Shown piece after piece: positions 32,121 to 38,813 of a DNA stretch of 38,813 bases. The notes under the pieces are model-generated. The model did no database searches, had not been told where the DNA came from, and was given only the letters and a program-made list of their open reading frames with translations. A program made the position numbers and the translations under genes. Source of the stretch: an uncultured Clostridium sp. GTDB taxonomy: Bacteria; Bacillota; Clostridia; TANB77; CAG-508. Numbering within the stretch: the stretch's first letter is position 1; the number at the start of each line of letters is the position of its first letter. The stretch spans positions 1 to 38,813 of the forward strand of contig CAMNWO010000003.1 of NCBI GenBank assembly GCA_946565805.1, given 5' to 3'.

Positions 32121-34430
32121 ATGCCAAATATATTAGAAGGATTAAACGATAAACAATACGAAGCTGTAACCAATACAGAGGGACCATGTCTGGTAATTGC
32201 TGGAGCAGGAAGTGGGAAAACAAAAGTACTAACACATAAAATAGCTTATTTGATAGGCGAAAAGGGAGCAAAACCTTGGGACATTATAGCTATAACTTTT
32301 ACTAACAAAGCAGCCAATGAAATGAAAGAAAGAATTACTAATCTAGTAGGAGATATAGCAAAAGATATCTGGATGGGAACTTTTCACTCCATTTGTGTGC
32401 GAATTTTAAGGAGATTTATTGATCGAATTGGATTTGACTCTTCTTTTATCATATTTGATACTAGTGATCAAAAAACACTTATCAAAAATTGCTTAAAGGA
32501 TTTAGCAATTGATGATAAAATGTTTACAGACAGAAGTGTGTTATCAGAAATTAGTAATGCCAAAAACGAAATGTTAGAACCAGAACAATATAGAATAAGA
32601 GCCAATGGAGATTTTCGAAAAGAAAAAATTGCAACTGTATATGAGTTGTACCAAAAAAGATTAAAAGAAAACAATGCCATAGACTTTGATGATATCATAA
32701 ATTATACGATAAAAATTATGATGGAAAATCCGGACATATTAGAATACTATTCTAACAAATTTAAATATGTATTGGTAGACGAGTACCAAGATACAAATAA
32801 AGCACAATTTACCTTAATTACATTATTAGCTTCTAGAAATGGAAACATTACAGTAGTAGGAGATAATGACCAAGGAATTTATAGCTTTAGAGGAGCAGAC
32901 ATTTCCAATATATTAAACTTTGAAAGAGACTTTCCAGGGACAAAGATTATAAAACTAGAACAAAATTATCGTTGTACAGGAAATATCCTAAAAGCAGCTA
33001 ATAGCGTTATTAAAAATAATGAAGTAAAATACAAAAAAGAGCTTTGGACACAGAACGAAGAAGGAAATTTGCCACATGTGTACCAAGCTGATAATGAATA
33101 TGACGAAGGTGCTTACATTGTAGAGCAAATAGAACATTTAAAAAGAGAAGAATACTATAAATATTCAGATTTTACAGTATTATATCGAATGAATACACAA
33201 TCCAGAGCAATCGAAGACATTTTTAGAAGAGAAAACATTCCTTATAAAATTATAGGTGGATTAAAATTCTATGAAAGGAAAGAAATAAAAGATCTAATTG
33301 CCTATCTAAGATTAATCCAAAATAGTAGTGACAACCTAAGTTTAAAAAGAATTATCAATGAACCGAAAAGAGGAATTGGGAAGACAAGCTTAGATAAAGT
33401 AGAACAACTAGCCATTGCTAGTGAAACATCTATGTATGAAATTATAAAAAAGGCAGACGAATATGGATTAAATAGAGTATTCTTAAATTCTAGAGAATTC
33501 GTAAACATTATTGAAGAATTAAAAGAACAAAAGGACAAACTAACCATTTCCGAACTAATCAAAGTAACGTTAAAAAAATCTGGCTATACCAAAGCATTAG
33601 AACAAGAAAATACCATAGAAGCAGAAAACAGAATAGCAAACTTAGAGGAGTTCTTGACAGTTGCTATAGAATTTGAAGAAGAATTTGCTGAAAATTCTTT
33701 AAGTGAATTTTTAGAAGGAATTACTTTATCAAGTGACTTAGATAATATGGAAGAAACAGAAGAAATGGTAACTTTAATGACATTACATAGTGCTAAAGGA
33801 CTTGAATTTCCAGTTGTATTTTTAGTAGGAATGGAAGAAGGGATTTTCCCAGGGCATCAAGCTATGATGGAACCAACAGAATTAGAAGAGGAAAGACGCT
33901 TATGTTATGTAGGAATTACAAGAGCAAAAGAAAACTTGTTTTTAACTTGTAGTAAGCAAAGAACGATATTTGGTTCAACTAGCTATAACCCACTATCCAG
34001 ATTTTTGCAAGAAATTCCAGAAGAATTATTAGAAGGGTATGAGCAAGCTTTTGGACAAACTTCTAATAAAGTAGAAATGTTTAGAGATTCTTCTTATACA
34101 TGGACTTATGGAAGTAAAAACAATGGAAATATTAAAACTTATAAAGTAGAGGAAAGGGAACCAGTAATGGCAGCGAAAACTAGCAATAATTTTGCTTTTC
34201 GAACAGCAGAAAGTTTCTTAAATAATTTAGGAAAAAAAGCATCATCTAATCGAAATGTAGATTTGTCCCAATTTGAAGCAGGAGTTCGAGTTTTCCATAA
34301 AAAGTTTGGGGAAGGAACCATAAATATAGTAGAGCCAGAAGGAGAAGATCTAAAAGTAGATATTAATTTTGACAAAGTTGGACATAAAAGGTTAATGGCA
34401 AGATTTGCTAACTTAGAAATTATAGAATAA
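32121..34430 (+). CDS. pcrA: UvrD/PcrA-type DNA helicase
   Basis: This 769-aa superfamily 1 3'-5' helicase acts in repair and plasmid or rolling-circle replication. Motifs in order are the Q motif LNDKQYEAV, Walker A GAGSGKT (28-34), AITFTNKAANEM, the GTFHSI box, DEYQDTN, GDNDQGIYSFRGAD, NYRCTGNIL, TLMTLHSAKGLEFPVVF and YVGITRAKENL. The C-terminal domain, with the ASNRNVDLSQFEAG and VRVFHKKFGEGTI stretch, is the PcrA-type RNA polymerase-interacting Tudor-like end. AATAGGAG precedes the ATG. Monocistronic, with terminator. Confidence 0.95.
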   Translation: MPNILEGLNDKQYEAVTNTEGPCLVIAGAGSGKTKVLTHKIAYLIGEKGAKPWDIIAITFTNKAANEMKERITNLVGDIAKDIWMGTFHSICVRILRRFIDRIGFDSSFIIFDTSDQKTLIKNCLKDLAIDDKMFTDRSVLSEISNAKNEMLEPEQYRIRANGDFRKEKIATVYELYQKRLKENNAIDFDDIINYTIKIMMENPDILEYYSNKFKYVLVDEYQDTNKAQFTLITLLASRNGNITVVGDNDQGIYSFRGADISNILNFERDFPGTKIIKLEQNYRCTGNILKAANSVIKNNEVKYKKELWTQNEEGNLPHVYQADNEYDEGAYIVEQIEHLKREEYYKYSDFTVLYRMNTQSRAIEDIFRRENIPYKIIGGLKFYERKEIKDLIAYLRLIQNSSDNLSLKRIINEPKRGIGKTSLDKVEQLAIASETSMYEIIKKADEYGLNRVFLNSREFVNIIEELKEQKDKLTISELIKVTLKKSGYTKALEQENTIEAENRIANLEEFLTVAIEFEEEFAENSLSEFLEGITLSSDLDNMEETEEMVTLMTLHSAKGLEFPVVFLVGMEEGIFPGHQAMMEPTELEEERRLCYVGITRAKENLFLTCSKQRTIFGSTSYNPLSRFLQEIPEELLEGYEQAFGQTSNKVEMFRDSSYTWTYGSKNNGNIKTYKVEEREPVMAAKTSNNFAFRTAESFLNNLGKKASSNRNVDLSQFEAGVRVFHKKFGEGTINIVEPEGEDLKVDINFDKVGHKRLMARFANLEIIE

Positions 34431-34434
34431 ATTC

Positions 34435-34462
34435 AAAAAAGCATTATAAAAAATGCTTTTTT
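34435..34462 (+). terminator. Terminator of pcrA
   Basis: Stem AAAAAAGCATT with AATGCTTTTTT, short AT loop, T run. Confidence 0.75.
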
Positions 34463-34480
34463 GTAATTTTATGTAGAAAT

Positions 34481-34509
34481 TTGCAATCTTAATAAGAAAG
34501 TGATATAAT
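34481..34509 (+). promoter_or_regulatory. Promoter of the first secreted paralogue
   Basis: TTGCAA (34481-34486) and TATAAT (34504-34509), 17-nt spacer, 33 nt before the start. Confidence 0.7.
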
Positions 34510-34542
34510 AAAAAGGAAGGTTATACAAAGGGGTGAATTCGT

Positions 34543-35895
34543 ATGAAACTAAGAAATAGTAGGAAAATTATAATAATTAGTATCATAACAGCTTTATTAA
34601 TTTCTATGAGTAGTGTATTTCATTATAGTAGTGCAGCTTCAATAGGATTTTTGGGCTTTAATAATGCACCAAGAAAATATTTTACAATTGATAAAGAAAA
34701 ATTAGCAGATGTTACAGTTAGAATAGTAGATAATAATCAAATTAGTTCTGTACAATTATATACAGTAAATTCAAAAGGAGAAAAGAAAAAAGTTAATTTT
34801 TCTTCAGCAGATACCAATGACAGTAAAAACCATATCTATACACTGTCACATAGTGAGTTGTTAAAAGGGAAAGAAAAACAATTTTATGTAAAAATAAAAG
34901 ATGGAACAGGAAATATCCAATACTCATATTTTAAGATTTCTGTAAAATCTAAAAAGATAAATGGAAAAACTGTTAAGTATTATGCACTAAATGATGCGCC
35001 AAGAGTAATTAATCCAGTTGCAGGAGGGAATGTATTATCTTTAGGAATTAAAGATAATGCTGGAACAAAATATGTAAAAATTCAAGATGCTAACAATGAA
35101 AACAAAGAAATTCACAAATTTACAGAACTAGGAGCAGATGAACAAAAAGTAAGTATTGATTTAACCAAATTTAAGGCTGATAATGAAGTTTATAAATTAA
35201 GAATTATAACAGAAGATTATAGTTCTCAAAAAGCAATAAGAACGATATACTTTAAAGTAGATCCAAATGCGCCAGCACCAACAATCGAAGATAAGAAAAA
35301 TACATCTAATAAAGTGACAAAAGATAAAAATGTAACAAGTTTTATAAACGCTTTGGAGAGAATATCACAAAGAGTACAATCTGATTACAAAGCAAAAAGA
35401 TATTGGAAATATACCAATGGAATACATAGTGAAAATAAATTACCATTTAAAAAGACATTTCAAAGTGCACTGAATTCTAAAGTATTAACAACAAACTGTG
35501 CAGACTATGTAATGTGGGCATTACATGATTGTGGTATCTTTACAGCAAATCAAAAATTCTATGGAAACAATTCAGGAGGAATTACCTATAAAAAGAATAG
35601 TCAAACAAAAGTAAAATCTACTTTGAAAAAATATGCAACTCTTACTAGAATTGGTGGAGCAAAAAGGCCAAAGACTTTAATTAAAGAAGGAAGGCTAAAA
35701 AAAGGAGACATTCTTACTTATAAAGGACATACTAATGTATATGCAGGAAATGGTAAATGGTATGATGCAGGTCGAAGAATGGGACAAAATGGAAAAGGAA
35801 CAAGAAGTAATTATACATTTACAACTTTAGGTCCACTTAAGATTACATACAATCAACCAGCTTATTATATTATAAGATTAAAAAATCAAAGCTAA
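34543..35895 (+). CDS. Secreted protein with putative NlpC/P60-like C-terminal domain (paralogue 1)
   Basis: The 450-aa product starts with a signal peptide (basic end, hydrophobic 9-21, likely cleavage near SSAAS at 29-33). Residues about 45-245 form two beta-rich Ig-like segments with repeated features (YTVNSKGEKKK, NGKTVKYYALNDAPRVINP). The C-terminal 170 aa resemble a papain-like cell-wall hydrolase fold: LTTNCADYVMWALHDCG gives a candidate catalytic Cys319, and KKGDILTYKGHTNVYAGNG gives His396. The arrangement Cys, then GDIL and GH, fits NlpC/P60 or CHAP-type enzymes, but I could not confirm the family. It is probably exported to the wall. Own promoter, GGGGTGA site and terminator. Confidence 0.7.
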   Translation: MKLRNSRKIIIISIITALLISMSSVFHYSSAASIGFLGFNNAPRKYFTIDKEKLADVTVRIVDNNQISSVQLYTVNSKGEKKKVNFSSADTNDSKNHIYTLSHSELLKGKEKQFYVKIKDGTGNIQYSYFKISVKSKKINGKTVKYYALNDAPRVINPVAGGNVLSLGIKDNAGTKYVKIQDANNENKEIHKFTELGADEQKVSIDLTKFKADNEVYKLRIITEDYSSQKAIRTIYFKVDPNAPAPTIEDKKNTSNKVTKDKNVTSFINALERISQRVQSDYKAKRYWKYTNGIHSENKLPFKKTFQSALNSKVLTTNCADYVMWALHDCGIFTANQKFYGNNSGGITYKKNSQTKVKSTLKKYATLTRIGGAKRPKTLIKEGRLKKGDILTYKGHTNVYAGNGKWYDAGRRMGQNGKGTRSNYTFTTLGPLKITYNQPAYYIIRLKNQS

Positions 35896-35903
35896 ATAAA
35901 ATA

Positions 35904-35938
35904 AAAAATAGATAAATAGAAATGTTTATCTATTTTTA
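35904..35938 (+). terminator. Terminator of paralogue 1
   Basis: Stem AAAAATAGATAAA with TTTATCTATTTTT around an 8-nt loop. Confidence 0.75.
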
Positions 35939-36031
35939 GTTTGTTTAATATAAAAAGAAAATTACAAAGGTTTTTTACTTTATCAACAGACTAATAAAAA
36001 AATTGCAAAAATGCGCTCTTTATGTAGGAAC

Positions 36032-36060
36032 TTGTATTTTTGGTAAAAATATGTTATAAT
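36032..36060 (+). promoter_or_regulatory. Promoter of the second secreted paralogue
   Basis: TTGTAT (36032-36037) and TATAAT (36055-36060), 17-nt spacer, TG before the -10 box. Confidence 0.7.
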
Positions 36061-36094
36061 TAGAGAAGAAAGTTGTACAAAGGAGGATGTCAAT

Positions 36095-37438
36095 ATGAAT
36101 TTAAAAAATATAAATAAGATAATAATGATGATTGTTTTAGTAATTCTAATTATTGCTATGAATAGTGTATTTTATTCTAGTAATGCAGTTGCATTAGGAT
36201 TTTTAGGATTTAATAATGCACCAAGAAAATATCTTACAGTTGATAAAGAAAAATTAGCGGATATTACCATTAGAATGGAAGATAATAATAAAATCAGTTA
36301 TGTACAATTATATACAGTAAATTCGAAAGGCGAAAAGAAAAAAATTGATTTTTCTTCAGCTAATACAGAGAACAGTAAAAATTGTATATACACGTTATCA
36401 CATGATAAACTATTAAAAGGAAAAGAAAATCAATTCTATGTAGTAGTAAAAGATAAAACAGGAAATACTCAAAAGTCATATTTCCAAATTCGTGTAAAAT
36501 CAAAAAAAGTAAAAGGAAAAACAGTTAAGTATTATGCTGTGAACGACTCTCCAAGAGTTATTAATCCTACCGCAGGTGGAAATAAAATGTCTTTAGGAAT
36601 TAAAGATAATGGTGGAACAAAATATGCAAAGATACAAGATGCAAATAATGAAAATAAAGAAGTTTATAAATTTACAGATTTAGCGGCATATGAGCAAAAA
36701 GTAGAGATTGATTTAACAAAATTTAAGAAAGTTGATGATATTTATAGATTTAGGGTTATAACAGAGGATTATAGTGGTCAAAAAGCGGTTAGAACTATGC
36801 ATTTTAAAGTGGATCCAAATGCAGAAGAACTAAAAATAACTCCAAAGAAAGATAATATAAAAGGCAAGAATGTAACAAGTTTTGTAGCAGCCTTAGAGAG
36901 GATGTCACAAAAAGTACAGGCTGATTACAAAGCAGGAAGATATTGGAAATATACCAATGGAAGAAGGAGTATAAATAAATTACCATTGAAAAAGACATTT
37001 CAAAGCTCATTAAATTCTAAAGTATTAACAACAAACTGTTCGTCTTATATAGCTTGGGGATTACATGAATGTGGTATTCTTACGGCTGATCAAAAATTTT
37101 ATGGAATGATGTCTACAGGAGCAATTAAGTGGTGTAATAATAATAAAACAAGGGTAAGAAGTACTGTGAAAAAATATGCAACTGTTACTAGAATTGGAGG
37201 AGCAAAAAGACCAAAAACTTTAGTTAGAGAAGGAAAACTTAAAAAAGGTGATATTCTTACCTATAAAGGACATGTTAACGCATATGCAGGAAATGGAAAA
37301 TGGTATGATGCAGGTAGAAGAAGGGGACAAAATGGAAAGGGGACTATGAGTAATTACACATTTACAACATGGGGACCAGTTAAAATTTCTTATAATCATC
37401 CAGTTTATTATATTATAAGACTAAAAGATCAAAGTTAA
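36095..37438 (+). CDS. Secreted protein with putative NlpC/P60-like C-terminal domain (paralogue 2)
   Basis: A 447-aa tandem duplicate of 34543-35895, similar over its full length. The signal peptide (hydrophobic 8-22) is followed by the same GFLGFNNAPRKYLTVDKEKL start, the two beta-rich segments and the C-terminal domain with LTTNCSSYIAWGLHECG (candidate Cys315) and KKGDILTYKGHVNAYAGNG (His393). The most variable parts are the linker around 250-268 and the loop after FYG (MMSTGAIKW here, NNSGGITYK in paralogue 1), close to where a substrate would sit. AAAGGAGG site, own promoter and own terminator, so the copies are transcribed independently. Confidence 0.7.
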   Translation: MNLKNINKIIMMIVLVILIIAMNSVFYSSNAVALGFLGFNNAPRKYLTVDKEKLADITIRMEDNNKISYVQLYTVNSKGEKKKIDFSSANTENSKNCIYTLSHDKLLKGKENQFYVVVKDKTGNTQKSYFQIRVKSKKVKGKTVKYYAVNDSPRVINPTAGGNKMSLGIKDNGGTKYAKIQDANNENKEVYKFTDLAAYEQKVEIDLTKFKKVDDIYRFRVITEDYSGQKAVRTMHFKVDPNAEELKITPKKDNIKGKNVTSFVAALERMSQKVQADYKAGRYWKYTNGRRSINKLPLKKTFQSSLNSKVLTTNCSSYIAWGLHECGILTADQKFYGMMSTGAIKWCNNNKTRVRSTVKKYATVTRIGGAKRPKTLVREGKLKKGDILTYKGHVNAYAGNGKWYDAGRRRGQNGKGTMSNYTFTTWGPVKISYNHPVYYIIRLKDQS

Positions 37439-37468
37439 TGAAAGAAGAAAATTAAGATAAATATTAAT

Positions 37469-37511
37469 AATTAAGGTAGGAAATTTTTGGAATTTTCTAC
37501 CTTAATTATTT
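37469..37511 (+). terminator. Terminator of paralogue 2
   Basis: Stem AATTAAGGTAGGAAATT with AATTTTCTACCTTAATT, short loop, T-rich tail. The following 167 nt contain only a possible promoter (TTGATT at 37546 region, TATAAT 16 nt on). Confidence 0.75.
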
Positions 37512-37678
37512 TCGATATCTCAAAAGTTTTGTTCAAAATAGTAAGTTGATTGTTTATGTTTTTAGCATATAATTCATAAATCCAACTATTCTAAAATTTT
37601 TATTTTTACTTTTCTTGTATAAAATTTTAAAAAAAGGAAAAAATAAAGTAAGAATACGAAAAGAAAGGAAGGATAAAA

Positions 37679-37867
37679 ATGGCAGATTTAAATCAGATCG
37701 AATTACAACACTTAAGACACTTAATTGGAGCACATGAAACCGCTTATCAAAAGTTAAATACTTATTCTTCACAAGCTGTTGACCCTCAAATAAAACAATT
37801 ATTTTCAAAATCAGCACAAGATGCGTTAAACACAAAACAAAAATTAATGACATTTTTAAACAATTAG
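37679..37867 (+). CDS. Small spore coat protein, CotF-associated
   Basis: The 62-aa helical protein reads ELQHLRHLIGAHETAYQKL then QIKQLFSKSAQDALNTKQKL, a pattern seen in small Clostridia proteins encoded beside CotF-type coat proteins. It is cytosolic without signal peptide and presumably assembles on the forespore surface. AAAGGAAGG precedes the ATG. The next gene starts 15 nt after its stop, so the two are co-transcribed. Assignment rests on sequence resemblance and pairing. Confidence 0.7.
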   Translation: MADLNQIELQHLRHLIGAHETAYQKLNTYSSQAVDPQIKQLFSKSAQDALNTKQKLMTFLNN

Positions 37868-37882
37868 GAGGAGGTAAAGAAA

Positions 37883-38128
37883 ATGGATGAAAAAATAATG
37901 GTAAATGACATATTAGGAAGTGTAAAAGCAGATTTAACCGCTTATCAAACAGCCATATCTGAATCAGAAAATATGCAATTAAGACAAACGTTCCAACAAA
38001 TTAGAAATAATGACGAAAGTTTTCAATATGAACTATTTAAAATAGCACAAGCAAAAGGATACTATGTACCTGCGCAAAAAGCAACTACAACAGAAATTAG
38101 TACAGTAAAAACAGAATTACAACAATAA
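37883..38128 (+). CDS. CotF-family spore coat protein
   Basis: An 81-aa protein matching the Coat_F domain: MVNDILGSVKADLTAYQTAI, SENMQLRQTFQQIRN and the ending FKIAQAKGYYVPAQKA. This ferritin-like helical family is found on the coats of Bacillus and Clostridium spores. AGGAGGAGG lies before the ATG, and it follows the partner gene by 15 nt. With SleB, YpeB and the SASP it supports a spore-forming host. Confidence 0.85.
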   Translation: MDEKIMVNDILGSVKADLTAYQTAISESENMQLRQTFQQIRNNDESFQYELFKIAQAKGYYVPAQKATTTEISTVKTELQQ

Positions 38129-38137
38129 GTTTTAATC

Positions 38138-38181
38138 AAAGAAAATTGCTAGAAAGGACGGTCTTTTTGGCAATTTTCTTT
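38138..38181 (+). terminator. Terminator of the coat-protein pair
   Basis: Outer stem AAAGAAAATTGC (38138-38149) with GCAATTTTCTTT (38170-38181). The loop holds a second small pairing (GAC/GTC with A and T runs). Confidence 0.65.
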
Positions 38182-38342
38182 AATTTCAAAACCATTAAAA
38201 AATGAAAATGAAAGATAAATGAAAAAAAATGAAGATAAAGCTTAAAAAATGAAATAAACCTACGGAAATTGGGTATGCAATCTCTTTGCAAAAAGATAAA
38301 TATTACAATATTATTACAATAGATTTTGTACAAAGGAGATTG

Positions 38343-38813
38343 ATGATAAAAATGTTTAGAAAAGTAATGATATATACCAGGAGAAGTATTAAGTTTATCG
38401 TTCTTTTTATGATATCTACCTTTTTAATAGTAGGAGCGATAGCTTTTCTATACAAGCCTACCTATAGTGTTTTTATGAATGGAGAACAAGTAGGGTATAC
38501 AGAAAACAAAGCAGAGTTACAACATAAAATCAATCAGTATATAGAAAAGGGAGAAAGCGAAAATGAAAATATAGCATTTGTACAAGTTGCCAATCTTCCT
38601 AATTACAAATTATGTTTGTTAAAAAGAAACATTGTAACGAATGATAACGAAATATATGACAAAGTAAAACAACAAGGAGTTATGTACTACCGTTATTATG
38701 CTATTTTAGATAATGAAGAAGAAAAATCATATGTTTCTAATTTTGAAGAAGCAGAAAAAGTAGTAAATACTTTAAAAGAAAAAAATAGTTCTAATATGGA
38801 AAAGATAGCTATT
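38343..38813 (+). CDS. Probable M23/G5-type cell-wall peptidase, 5' part only
   Basis: The frame is open to the window edge (157 codons). A basic N-terminus and one membrane helix (about 18-36) are followed by an outside region with YSVFMNGEQVGYTENKAEL, VANLPNYKLCLLKR and YYRYYAILDNEE. This is the typical start of Clostridia membrane-anchored proteins that end in a G5 domain and an M23 metallopeptidase; those domains lie beyond the window, so the call is tentative. AAAGGAG at 38332 is close for the ATG at 38343 and far for the in-frame ATG at 38352, so the exact start is unclear. Confidence 0.5.
   Translation, partial: MIKMFRKVMIYTRRSIKFIVLFMISTFLIVGAIAFLYKPTYSVFMNGEQVGYTENKAELQHKINQYIEKGESENENIAFVQVANLPNYKLCLLKRNIVTNDNEIYDKVKQQGVMYYRYYAILDNEEEKSYVSNFEEAEKVVNTLKEKNSSNMEKIAI

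Noticed and set aside
1..38813. CRISPR array, prophage, rRNA operon or recognised riboswitch
   Set aside because: No regularly spaced direct repeats, phage structural genes, rRNA sequence or clear aptamer core was found. The repeats present are paired inverted units.

Overview
The window is a strongly AT-rich stretch of chromosome from a Gram-positive, endospore-forming bacterium of the Clostridia type. Evidence for this is SleB with YpeB (spore-cortex germination), a small acid-soluble spore protein, two CotF-type coat proteins, good AGGAGG-type ribosome binding sites, promoters with TTGACA/TATAAT-like boxes mostly 17 nt apart, and the conserved order SRP RNA - dnaX - yaaK - recR. Most of the window is ordinary housekeeping sequence. 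No phage, CRISPR array, transposase gene or rRNA is visible.

Layout. 1-3 kb: a foreign-looking coiled-coil gene, phosphoglucomutase and a small membrane protein, with two copies of a REP-like repeat. 3-6.4 kb: a TtcA-type tRNA thiolase, tRNA-Arg(CCU), a glycosyltransferase, tadA and a membrane-anchored unknown. 6.4-9.4 kb: SRP RNA, dnaX, yaaK, recR. 9.4-14.6 kb: a UgtP-like glycolipid glycosyltransferase, sleB-ypeB, a VanW/YoaR-type protein and a short SASP gene. 14.9-21.7 kb: an Rpn-type nuclease gene and murF-ddl, flanked by two oppositely oriented paralogues with a prepilin-like N-terminus and a formylglycine-enzyme-like (SUMF1/C-type-lectin fold) C-terminus. 21.8-26.5 kb: a Pr6Pr-like membrane protein, a DnaJ-type co-chaperone and a three-gene unit ending in a VirD4/TraG coupling ATPase. 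26.8-34.4 kb: a YhaO/YhaN nuclease-ATPase pair, prfA, a ZIP metal transporter and pcrA. 34.5-38.8 kb: two tandem secreted putative NlpC/P60-like proteins, two CotF-type coat proteins and the start of a probable M23/G5 peptidase.

The main unexpected observation is translational. Three otherwise intact genes (the second prepilin/SUMF1 gene, the coupling ATPase and the ZIP transporter) each carry one apparent +1 frameshift, and all three lie exactly at an in-frame CGG followed by A. Skipping the C, so that GGA is read as Gly, restores the expected protein each time, including the Walker A glycine of the ATPase. In-frame CGG is otherwise absent from the recognisable core genes. It occurs six times in three unusual genes, two of these as CGGA, so the rule is not absolute. 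Either CGGA is a recurrent +1 recoding site at a scarce or unassigned Arg codon, or there is a motif-specific sequencing artefact.

A second pattern is two families of paired inverted REP-like hairpins (units of 32 and 33 nt with GGGAC-type loops). Three of the four complete pairs lie inside two-gene operons, between the stop codon of one gene and the ribosome binding site of the next.
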